DNA of 38,401 nt from the NCBI GenBank assembly GCA_020628085.1, contig JAHDFQ010000020.1:1775-40175 (forward strand), written 5' to 3'. Under the pieces are notes generated by a model. The model was not told where the DNA came from. It saw only the letters and a list, made by a program, of their open reading frames with translations, and did no database searches. The stretch comes from Saprospiraceae bacterium (lineage in GTDB: Bacteria > Bacteroidota > Bacteroidia > Chitinophagales > Saprospiraceae). The translations under genes were made by a program, and so were the position numbers. Positions 26,180 through 33,079 of this stretch are shown here, one piece after another; position 1 is the first letter of the stretch, and each line of letters opens with the position of its first letter.

Positions 26180-26950
26180 ATGCTTAAACATATTTTATTT
26201 ACTCTATTCACTTTATGTTGTTTGGGACAAACCCATGCTCAAACAGCGCATAGCCTATTGCGTAGTGGCGATCAGTCATATGAAGACGAAGATTTCCTAT
26301 CTGCAGAAGAAGAATATCGTAAGTCACTAGAAGAAAAGCGCACTGTAAATGGAGCATATAACCTCGGTAATGCTATTTATGAACAAGAACGTTATGAAGA
26401 AGCTATCAAGCACTTCGAAGAAGCAGCAAGCCTAGCTAAAAGTGATGATGTACGAGCAAAAGCATACCATAATTTAGGAAATACCTACATGAACACGCAA
26501 GAATTGGATAAAAGTGTAGAAGCTTACAAAAATGCCCTGCGTTTGAACCCAAAAGATATAGAAACCAAATATAACTTGGCAGTCGCTCAAAAACAGCTTC
26601 AAATGCAACAGCAACAGCAGCAACAAGAACAGCAGCAAAGCGACGAGAATCAGGAACAAAACGAAGAGCAGCAAGAACAACAGCAAGATCAAGACCAGCA
26701 ACAGCAGCAAGAAAATCAAGACAGTCAGGATCAACAGGATCAAGACGAACAGCAAGAGCAAGAAAGTGAAAGCGAAGGAGAACAAAACGAGCAAGAAGAA
26801 CCGCAATCGGGAGAACAGCAAGAGGAAAAAGATTTGAATAAAGAAGAAGCACGCCGTTTGCTTCAAATTATGGAAGATGAGGAACGAAAAGTGCAAGAAA
26901 AATTAAAAAAAGCACAGTCAACACCCAATAAATCGTCAAAAGATTGGTAG
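26180..26950 (+). CDS. batC: BatC, TPR protein with Gln/Glu-rich tail
   Basis: A secreted or periplasmic protein of 256 residues. The signal peptide is MLKHILFTLFTLCCLGQTHAQ. Three TPR motifs follow at about 25-135, with AKAYHNLGNTYMNTQ and AYKNALRLNPKDIETKYNLA as the best. Residues 143-235 are a low-complexity Gln/Glu/Asp tract, and the C-terminus is a short charged helix (LLQIMEDEERKVQEKLKKA). This plan is typical of BatC, which is thought to scaffold BatA/B and BatD. The CAA/CAG-rich tract is not a perfect repeat. A hairpin lies in the gap after it. Confidence 0.88.
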   Translation: MLKHILFTLFTLCCLGQTHAQTAHSLLRSGDQSYEDEDFLSAEEEYRKSLEEKRTVNGAYNLGNAIYEQERYEEAIKHFEEAASLAKSDDVRAKAYHNLGNTYMNTQELDKSVEAYKNALRLNPKDIETKYNLAVAQKQLQMQQQQQQQEQQQSDENQEQNEEQQEQQQDQDQQQQQENQDSQDQQDQDEQQEQESESEGEQNEQEEPQSGEQQEEKDLNKEEARRLLQIMEDEERKVQEKLKKAQSTPNKSSKDW

Positions 26951-26988
26951 TTTTTTATCGTCAAAATACAAGACTCTAATATATTCAC

Positions 26989-27009
26989 CAGATGACTTGA
27001 AGTCATCTG
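26989..27009 (+). terminator. Hairpin with ACT-TGA-AGT apex after batC
   Basis: CAGATGACT, loop TGA, AGTCATCTG: nine pairs, 38 bases after the batC stop and 19 before the next start. It belongs with the hairpins at 5129, 12658 and 19616 by apex. It has no T-tract and lies inside the operon. Confidence 0.5.
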
Positions 27010-27028
27010 ATGGTTTAAATCTTAACAG

Positions 27029-27532
27029 ATGAAAGGATCATTTTTATTTTTTATTTTATGTTGTTTTTCAACGAGTATATTCGCACAAGACGCTCAATTT
27101 ACAGTCTCGGTGAGTACTGATTCTATTTTACTGGGTAACTATATTGAAGTTTCTTTTACGTTAGAAAATGCGAAAGGCAGCAATTTTGATATTCCTGAAT
27201 TTGAAGGATTTGACGTGGTTGGAGGACCTAATCAATCCTCTAGTTTTCAAATGGTGAATGGTACAATTTCACAAGAAATTTCTTATAGTTTCTACCTCAA
27301 ACCACGTGATATTGGTACTTATTTTATTCCACCAGCCAGTATCGAAACCAAAGATGGATTTTTAGAAACCTTACCTATTGAAGTCATGGTGCATCCAAAT
27401 CCTGATGGTATTCAACAAACTCCAACACCACAACAAGAATTTCGTTCTTTTGGATTTCCATTTGAAAATACGCCACAACCACCCACTACACCTAAAAAGC
27501 CAAAGAAAAAACGCAAAATTTATAAGATGTAA
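27029..27532 (+). CDS. Single-domain BatD-like secreted protein
   Basis: A protein of 167 residues with a signal peptide (MKGSFLFFILCCFSTSIFAQ) and one beta-sandwich domain. It is a clear paralogue of the N-terminal domain of BatD at 28427-30193: both have GxxIEVSFTLxN or similar, GFxVxxGPNQS, NGxxSQExxYS and IGxFxIPPA. It lacks the rest of BatD and the membrane anchor. It ends in a Pro-rich, then Lys-rich tail (PTTPKKPKKKRKIYKM). It could be a soluble competitor or adaptor for BatD's partner. A duplication followed by truncation is the likely origin. Confidence 0.82.
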   Translation: MKGSFLFFILCCFSTSIFAQDAQFTVSVSTDSILLGNYIEVSFTLENAKGSNFDIPEFEGFDVVGGPNQSSSFQMVNGTISQEISYSFYLKPRDIGTYFIPPASIETKDGFLETLPIEVMVHPNPDGIQQTPTPQQEFRSFGFPFENTPQPPTTPKKPKKKRKIYKM

Positions 27533-27558
27533 CGATTTAGTTTTTAAATCTTCGTAAA

Positions 27559-28416
27559 ATGCAGCATACATTTACACAACTTCATTTTTTGATCTGTATA
27601 TTCATATTTATAGGAATAGAGTGTTCAACAGATTTGTGTGCGCAATCTATTGCAGATATCATCATTAATTGTAAAAAAGTAAATGGAAATGTAGCATCTT
27701 CTACCGTAAATATCACCGAATGGGCAGTAGATAACACTAAAATTGAACGCACGTTTGTCCAGAATTTTGATAACAAAAAAAGATTAGTTTCCATAAAAGA
27801 ATTTAATCGAAACAATGAAGTACTGCTAGAACGTAATTATAGCTATGTGAAAGGTAATATGATTAAGCAAGAAATTGTTTTTTTAGGTCAACCTCAACGT
27901 TCTTTTTTTTACCAGTATAATAAAGACGGTATTCCTTTGAGAGTGATGGAAATTAATCCAAAAAGAGAATTGTTAACCATCAGTAAAGTTTTTTTAGATT
28001 CATTATATCGACCTATTCTATTAAAAAATTATGATCTTGCAAAAAATCTGTTATACGAGCAGATCGCTCAGTACGATGTACCTAACAATCGACTATTGGT
28101 TCAAAACCTTTACCCTAAAAAAGAATCATCCATTTATCAGTATCAGATGTGCTCTAAAAATTTATATTTAGAAACCATACCATTAGGTAGATTTGAATCA
28201 CATACGATAAAGGTCTTGAAGACTACCAAAGAAAAGAATACGACAACCATCGTCAAAGCCGTTACAGATCCTGATGGCAAAGAAGATATTCACATTCAGG
28301 AAATAGAATTTGACCAAAAAGATAACTGGATAAAAAGCAATCTTTATCGACTTAAAAAACGTAAGCAAAAAAAGATTTTATTGCAGCAAATCGAACGTAA
28401 TTTGGTCTATCGCTAA
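27559..28416 (+). CDS. Hypothetical secreted protein in the bat cluster
   Basis: A protein of 285 residues that I do not recognise. A hydrophobic N-terminus (FLICIFIFIGIECS, later LCAQ) looks like a signal peptide. The body has repeated strand-rich segments of the type 'FDNKKRLVSIKEFNRNNEVLLERNYSY' and 'YQYNKDGIPLRVMEI', written here in part. They resemble the YD/RHS-like or MORN-like wedge repeats of Bacteroidota secreted proteins. The C-terminus is basic. It lies between the truncated BatD paralogue and BatD, 26 and 10 bases from each, so it is probably in the same operon. Confidence 0.68.
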   Translation: MQHTFTQLHFLICIFIFIGIECSTDLCAQSIADIIINCKKVNGNVASSTVNITEWAVDNTKIERTFVQNFDNKKRLVSIKEFNRNNEVLLERNYSYVKGNMIKQEIVFLGQPQRSFFYQYNKDGIPLRVMEINPKRELLTISKVFLDSLYRPILLKNYDLAKNLLYEQIAQYDVPNNRLLVQNLYPKKESSIYQYQMCSKNLYLETIPLGRFESHTIKVLKTTKEKNTTTIVKAVTDPDGKEDIHIQEIEFDQKDNWIKSNLYRLKKRKQKKILLQQIERNLVYR

Positions 28417-28426
28417 GGAATAAAAA

Positions 28427-30193
28427 ATGATATTAATAAAAAAAATAGTACTCCTATCCTTTTTGTTTGCTTTGCCTATTTTGGTACAAGCACAAGTCGA
28501 ATTTAGTGCAAGTTCAAATGCTCGACAAGTCGTTTTGGGTAATTCATTTGAAATCACTTTTACACTCAAAAATGGGCAAGCAAGTGGATTCAATCCACCT
28601 AATTTCAAAGGATTTCGAGTGTTAAGTGGCCCTAACCAATCAACGAGTATGACCATTATTAATGGTAGACGATCTCAAGAAGTTGGTTATTCTTATCGTT
28701 TACAACCTGAAAAAATTGGGAAATTTACCATTCCTCCAGCAACTATTGCTATTAATAAAAAAACAATAAAATCAAATCCTGTTACCGTAGAGGTAGTCAA
28801 AGGAAAAAAAGGAGCTAGTACACAAGCACAGATTGATGCTGAAATAGATGAACAAGTGTTTGTCAAAATCATCGCTAATACCACCGAAGCACGTATTGGA
28901 CAGCAAGTCGTATTGGATTATAAGATTTTTACCACCCTCGATATTCGACAATTTAATCTCTTAACGGAGTCGGATTATGATGGGTTTTATGCACATGAAA
29001 TGCGTCAATATCCTAATGGATTAGTACAAGAAGTGATCAATGGTGTCCAATACACCACTAAAATATTGCGTCGAATTGCCCTATTTCCACAACAAGCAGG
29101 TTTACTAGAGATAGAAGCGGCTGATATTCAGGTAGGTATTGCCACCGAAGACCCTAATAATCCAAGAAGACGCAGTTTTTTTTATCGCCCACCTGTGAAA
29201 CGGCACAACCTCAAAACCAATAATGTAAAAGTCAACGTCCAGCCTTTACCACCTAATGCTCCACCAACATTTACAGGAGCCGTTGGAAAATATAAAATGA
29301 CCTGTGATATTGAACGTGTCAATATTACGACTGATGATGCAGCCATTATCAATATGTTTGTAGAAGGAAACGGTGATGTAAAACAAGTGCAAGCAGCCCC
29401 CTTGATTTTAGACGATGTTTTAGAAGTATATGATCCTCGAATTGTCAATGAAAGCACCTATGAAAGTAATGCCATTTTATATAGTAAAAAAGAAATGGAA
29501 TATCTCGTGCTACCTAAAAAACCTGGCAACTATGAGATTACACCTGCTTTTACTTATTTTGATACCGATAGTCTGAAGTATATTACCTTACAACCTAGAA
29601 CATTTAAAATAAACGTGCATCAAGGATCAAATAAAGGGACAACCACTATTCTACCGTCACAAAAGGAAAACACCTTCGATCAAGATATTCGGTTTATTAA
29701 AACAGAAACGAGTTTAAAAAAGAAAACGGCACCTTTCTGGGGAACACCACTCTACTTTGCACTTTGGGGTTTACCCATTTTCCTATTTGGTGGCTTCTTT
29801 GTTTATCATCGAAAACAAGCTAATGCCGAAGAGATTGACCCAACCGTTTTAAAACGCAACAAAGCACAACTGCTCGCTCAAAAACGCCTATCCACAGCCG
29901 ATCAACATCTGAAATCCAATAACAGCAAAGCCTTTTATGATGAGGTTTCAAAAGCGATGTTGGGTTATGTTTGTGATAAGCTCAATATTCCAACTTCCGA
30001 ATTGACAAAAAATAATGTTCGAGCACAACTCACCGCACTTCAAGTTAAAAATCAAGATATTGAAAAATTTATGAGTATTATCAAAAACTGTGAAATCGCC
30101 CTTTTCGCAGGTATGGACAACTCCGCTGCCATGCAAACGACCTATGATAATACGATTGATGTTGTGGCGAGTATTGAAGAGGAGATTGGGTAG
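28427..30193 (+). CDS. batD: BatD family protein (aerotolerance)
   Basis: A protein of 588 residues. The signal peptide is MILIKKIVLLSFLFALPILVQAQ, written in part as LLSFLFALPILVQAQ. Three or more beta-sandwich domains span about 24-430. The first has GFRVLSGPNQSTSM and IPPATIAI. One transmembrane helix lies near 440-462 (LYFALWGLPIFLFGGFFVY). The cytoplasmic helical region includes AMLGYVCDKLNIPTSELTKNNV, as in BatD. It is the last gene of the bat cluster. Just past the stop, an unlinked short frame (VLLLLTFLLFILTLII...) could encode a small membrane peptide from a GTG at 30195, but evidence is thin. Confidence 0.9.
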   Translation: MILIKKIVLLSFLFALPILVQAQVEFSASSNARQVVLGNSFEITFTLKNGQASGFNPPNFKGFRVLSGPNQSTSMTIINGRRSQEVGYSYRLQPEKIGKFTIPPATIAINKKTIKSNPVTVEVVKGKKGASTQAQIDAEIDEQVFVKIIANTTEARIGQQVVLDYKIFTTLDIRQFNLLTESDYDGFYAHEMRQYPNGLVQEVINGVQYTTKILRRIALFPQQAGLLEIEAADIQVGIATEDPNNPRRRSFFYRPPVKRHNLKTNNVKVNVQPLPPNAPPTFTGAVGKYKMTCDIERVNITTDDAAIINMFVEGNGDVKQVQAAPLILDDVLEVYDPRIVNESTYESNAILYSKKEMEYLVLPKKPGNYEITPAFTYFDTDSLKYITLQPRTFKINVHQGSNKGTTTILPSQKENTFDQDIRFIKTETSLKKKTAPFWGTPLYFALWGLPIFLFGGFFVYHRKQANAEEIDPTVLKRNKAQLLAQKRLSTADQHLKSNNSKAFYDEVSKAMLGYVCDKLNIPTSELTKNNVRAQLTALQVKNQDIEKFMSIIKNCEIALFAGMDNSAAMQTTYDNTIDVVASIEEEIG

Positions 30194-30312
30194 TGTGCTC
30201 CTATTACTTACATTTTTATTATTTATTCTTACTTTAATCATAGAATTGGCAGGCGGTATAGCCACAGAATAAATGCGGTAAACCCGAAAAGTGACGTGTA
30301 AGCACCGATGAG

Positions 30313-30349
30313 AGAACTGCAAAGCGGATTGAGAGCAGTTTTATTTTGA
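30313..30349 (+). terminator. Intrinsic terminator after the bat cluster
   Basis: AACTGC, 14-base loop, GCAGTT followed by a T-rich run. It is about 120 bases after the batD stop. The 30194-30312 interval has no clear gene apart from a possible hydrophobic peptide from a GTG at 30195. I checked it against SRP RNA and 6S RNA hallmarks without a match. Confidence 0.55.
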
Positions 30350-30397
30350 TTTCTTTTAAAGAAAATTGATGCCCTATTAATCCCCTTGAACTGCTTA

Positions 30398-30554
30398 AGC
30401 GGTCGGACAAAATTACTTATATAATAACGCCAACCTTCAAAAAAATCGTAAAATACTGACGATCAGGAGGTTTTTATGACTTTTTTGGAGGTTTTGAAGG
30501 CGGTTATTATATTAACCTGCCCGACGGCAGGCGGGTTTTTCTGACCTACTACTT
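30398..30554. repeat. MITE-like imperfect inverted repeat
   Basis: Inner arms TTATATAATAACGCC...CTTCAAAAAAATCGTAAAA and TTAATATAATAACCGCCTTC...AAAAAAGTCATAAAA (reverse complement of the right side) pair with gaps. The right side carries a nested CCTGCCCGACGGCAGGCGGG palindrome. The left end CAAAATTACTT and right end AAGTAGT match the element at 25708-25846. It lies in the 700-base gap before rhlE. Confidence 0.58.
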
Positions 30555-30645
30555 AGTAACAATCAAATAATAACCACCGCATTTGATCTGTATTTTTTTG
30601 CTAATTTACGCTTTTGTGCAATTTGTTATACACACAACACATTTA

Positions 30646-30680
30646 TTTGAAGCATTACAATTAAAATAAACGTATCTTTG
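30646..30680 (+). promoter_or_regulatory. Candidate Bacteroidota promoter for the RNA helicase gene
   Basis: TTTG at 30646-30649 and TATCTTTG at 30673-30680 fit the -33 TTTG and -7 TAnnTTTG elements of the Bacteroidota primary sigma factor. The -7 match is perfect, but the spacer of 23 bases is slightly long. It would give a leader of about 200 bases. Confidence 0.55.
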
Positions 30681-30761
30681 CAAATATTGAGGAATGAAAA
30701 GCCCACCTGACTGTCGGGCAGGTTAGCGTTCCTTTATTCTTCTCTTTGTTTTTATAGTAGT

Positions 30762-30797
30762 TCGGCGGACTTCACAAAAACTTTTTTATCCCGCCGA
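30762..30797 (+). promoter_or_regulatory. Stem-loop in the rhlE leader
   Basis: TCGGCGG and CCGCCGA form a seven-pair GC stem around an A/T-rich loop, about 100 bases before the helicase start. DEAD-box helicase genes often have long leaders that respond to cold. A role here is inferred from position and length alone. Confidence 0.4.
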
Positions 30798-30894
30798 TTA
30801 TTCAAAACGGCTTCAAAATAAGAGGTAGAGCAAGTTCAAAAAAATATTACATGTTTTACCTCAACGATCTATTAGCCGTTTGCAAAAAAAATAT

Positions 30895-32172
30895 ATGTCA
30901 TTTAATTCTTTGGGACTCTCAAGTCCTTTATTAAAAGCTGTCAAAAACCAAGGTTATACAGCACCTTCCCCAATACAAGAAAAAGCAATTCCATTAGTTC
31001 TGAAAGGTAGAGATGTACTGGCTTCCGCTCAAACGGGAACGGGAAAAACAGCTGGTTTCACCTTACCTATGTTGCAAATCTTATCCAAAGAACGTCCCAA
31101 TCGTCATCGAACGATTCGAGCATTGGTCTTAACACCAACTCGTGAGTTGGCAGCACAAGTACATGAAAATGTACAATCATACAGTGAATATTTAGATATT
31201 CGTTCTTCTGTTATTTTTGGTGGAGTCAATCAAAAACCACAAGTTGCCAAACTCCGAAACGGTGTTGATATTCTCATTGCTACACCTGGGCGATTACTAG
31301 ATTTAAAGGAACAAGGGCATTTAACTTTATCAAAAATTGAAATCTTAGTCTTGGACGAAGCCGATCGAATGCTGGATATGGGGTTCTTGCGAGATATTGA
31401 ACGGATCATGAAATTGATGCCTAAAAGGCGACAAAATCTGTTGTTTTCTGCTACCTTTTCTGGTAATATCAAAAAACTAGCACGAGGAATTTTAACTAAT
31501 CCTGCGATGGTAGAAGCAACACCTGAAAATTCTACGGTAGATGCGGTCGAACAACGAGTGATTCGGGTTGCCAAAGGCTTAAAAACAGGTCTAATTATTA
31601 AGCTCATTCATGACGGAAACTGGCAACAAGCCCTTGTTTTTACACGAACAAAACATGGTGCAAACAAGTTAACTAAGAAAATGATAGCTGCAAAAATCAC
31701 GGCTGCTGCTATTCATGGAAATAAAAGCCAATCGGCTCGAACCAAAGCCCTAGCAGGCTTCAAAGCTGGCGATATTCGAGTTTTGGTAGCTACTGATATT
31801 GCTGCTCGTGGATTGGATATTCCATTATTACCACACGTTGTAAATTTTGAATTACCTAATGTACCCGCCGATTATGTACATCGCATCGGTCGAACAGGGC
31901 GTGCAGGGGCAAGCGGAGAGGCTTTGTCGCTGGTGAGTGCGGATGAAACGTCATTTTTGAAAGATATTGAAAAATTGACGGGTTTAGATATTCCAGTGGA
32001 GATTATCAAAGGTTTTGAACCTGATCCAGATGCCTCAACTGAACCGTTTAAGCAGGGACAACGTTCTCGTCGTCCGCCTAGAAATAATCGTGGCGGCGGC
32101 GGAAGCAAAGGCAATAATAGCCGCAAACCCAATCGTTCTAAAAATAGACGTAGTAGTAATCGAAGTAGATAA
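30895..32172 (+). CDS. rhlE: DEAD-box RNA helicase (RhlE type)
   Basis: An ATP-dependent RNA helicase of 425 residues. I use the ATG at 30895 ([16 protein letters not shown]), since it gives the usual N-terminus. A TTG 15 bases earlier is less likely. The Q motif [14 protein letters not shown], motif [13 protein letters not shown] box [12 protein letters not shown], motif III FSATFSG and motif [12 protein letters not shown] are all intact. The C-terminus (about 375-425) is rich in Arg, Gly, Asn and Ser, a typical RNA-binding tail. It probably assists ribosome assembly and mRNA unwinding, especially at low temperature. It is monocistronic, with a strong terminator downstream. Confidence 0.93.
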   Translation: MSFNSLGLSSPLLKAVKNQGYTAPSPIQEKAIPLVLKGRDVLASAQTGTGKTAGFTLPMLQILSKERPNRHRTIRALVLTPTRELAAQVHENVQSYSEYLDIRSSVIFGGVNQKPQVAKLRNGVDILIATPGRLLDLKEQGHLTLSKIEILVLDEADRMLDMGFLRDIERIMKLMPKRRQNLLFSATFSGNIKKLARGILTNPAMVEATPENSTVDAVEQRVIRVAKGLKTGLIIKLIHDGNWQQALVFTRTKHGANKLTKKMIAAKITAAAIHGNKSQSARTKALAGFKAGDIRVLVATDIAARGLDIPLLPHVVNFELPNVPADYVHRIGRTGRAGASGEALSLVSADETSFLKDIEKLTGLDIPVEIIKGFEPDPDASTEPFKQGQRSRRPPRNNRGGGGSKGNNSRKPNRSKNRRSSNRSR

Positions 32173-32202
32173 ACCGCTCGTTATGAAATAGACTTGCAAA
32201 AA

Positions 32203-32243
32203 TGCCTTTAAGAAAATACCTCTTAAAGGCAATTTTTGTTTTT
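32203..32243 (+). terminator. Intrinsic terminator after rhlE
   Basis: TGCCTTTAAGA, 7-base loop, TCTTAAAGGCA, then ATTTTTGTTTTTA. Eleven perfect pairs with a T-tract. The upstream AAAAA run also makes it usable from the other strand. Confidence 0.85.
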
Positions 32244-32332
32244 AGTCAACATCATCTTTTCAAGTCATTCAAACATGCATTCATCTCACACGTTTTACTG
32301 TTATAAATTCACAAATAGTAAAGAATAAGCAA

Positions 32333-32572
32333 ATGTTACGACAACGACCGAGTGAAGAAATAACAACTGATAAAAAGTCAGGGAATCAGGTCATGAACAA
32401 AGCCACTGAAACGTATGAATGGTGGAATAACCTAGCCACACTTAATCCTGAAGATTCTATAGGTTTGAGTATTATGAAAATCGGAATTCGAGTCATTGGG
32501 ATTATTTTTCTCATCGCCATTTCTCCTGTCGTTTTGGCTGGCGCGCTCATTGCGTTTATGGCTGCACTTTAA
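32333..32572 (+). CDS. Small hypothetical membrane protein
   Basis: A protein of 79 residues, with a polar N-terminus (MLRQRPSEEITTDKKSGNQ) and one or two hydrophobic helices at the C-terminus (about 44-79: GIRVIGIIFLIAISPVVLAGALIAFMAAL in part). Its next neighbour starts ten bases after the stop, suggesting an operon. It has no double-glycine leader, so it is not an obvious substrate of the C39 exporter downstream. No family recognised. Confidence 0.6.
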   Translation: MLRQRPSEEITTDKKSGNQVMNKATETYEWWNNLATLNPEDSIGLSIMKIGIRVIGIIFLIAISPVVLAGALIAFMAAL

Positions 32573-32582
32573 ATAAAAATGT

Positions 32583-32966
32583 ATGAGTGTTTTAAAAAAT
32601 AAAGTTTGGTGGATCTGTATGCTTTTGTTCGGCGCACATCAGATTGCTCAATATGGTTTATTTATTAATATTCCTTTTTTAGATAATTATGCTGATCCAT
32701 TTTTAGGAATCCCTTGTTTGCTGGGACTAGTTTTAATAGAACGATCTTTTTTTCTTGATATTTATGTGAATAGACAAATCGCAAAAGACTATCGGTTTTC
32801 CGTTCTGGAAGTAATCGTCATAACTACTGTTTTATCTATCCTTTTTGAAGAAGGTTTTTCTCGTTGGTCCAATCATTTCACTAAAGATTATTGGGATTAT
32901 TTGGGTTATTTTTTGGGCGCAGTGGTGTTTTTAGCATTTATAAATAAGCCTGCATCTTCAAAATAG
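32583..32966 (+). CDS. Hypothetical integral membrane protein
   Basis: A protein of 127 residues with about four transmembrane segments (near 8-24, 38-54, 74-92 and 105-121). Conserved-looking features are IPFLDNYADPFLGIPCLLGL, and a polar DYRFSVLEVIVITT, then FEEGFSRWS. The layout resembles small Bacteroidota proteins sometimes annotated as magnesium citrate transporters, an annotation I would not trust. It lies ten bases after the previous small membrane protein. The 113 bases to the exporter hold TATCTTTA at 33044-33051, a near match to the -7 promoter element. Confidence 0.68.
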   Translation: MSVLKNKVWWICMLLFGAHQIAQYGLFINIPFLDNYADPFLGIPCLLGLVLIERSFFLDIYVNRQIAKDYRFSVLEVIVITTVLSILFEEGFSRWSNHFTKDYWDYLGYFLGAVVFLAFINKPASSK

Positions 32967-33079
32967 CTTTCTTGGACTAAATTTTCTTCATTTATCTTCC
33001 TTGAAGCAAACTTACCAACTAGACATCTATCCTTTCTTTTATATATCTTTACAAATCAAATCAACAATTGTAAAGAACG

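Noticed and set aside
26583-26830. CAA/CAG tract in batC as a second phase-variable repeat
   Set aside because: It is an imperfect trinucleotide-style Gln/Glu/Asp mixture. Length changes would keep the frame, so it would not act as an on/off switch.
26436-26896. Minus-strand hydrophobic frames of 138-140 residues opposite batC
   Set aside because: They are the antisense of the Gln/Glu-rich tract (CAG/GAA codons read as Leu/Phe) and not membrane proteins.
30195-30272. Possible hydrophobic peptide (GTG start) directly after batD
   Set aside because: A 25-residue Leu-rich frame could encode a tiny membrane protein, but a GTG start, no homologue in mind and no spacing evidence make it too weak to list as a gene.
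30200-30345. Possible structured small RNA between batD and its terminator
   Set aside because: It was compared with SRP, 6S and tmRNA hallmarks by eye and showed none. Only the terminator hairpin is supportable.
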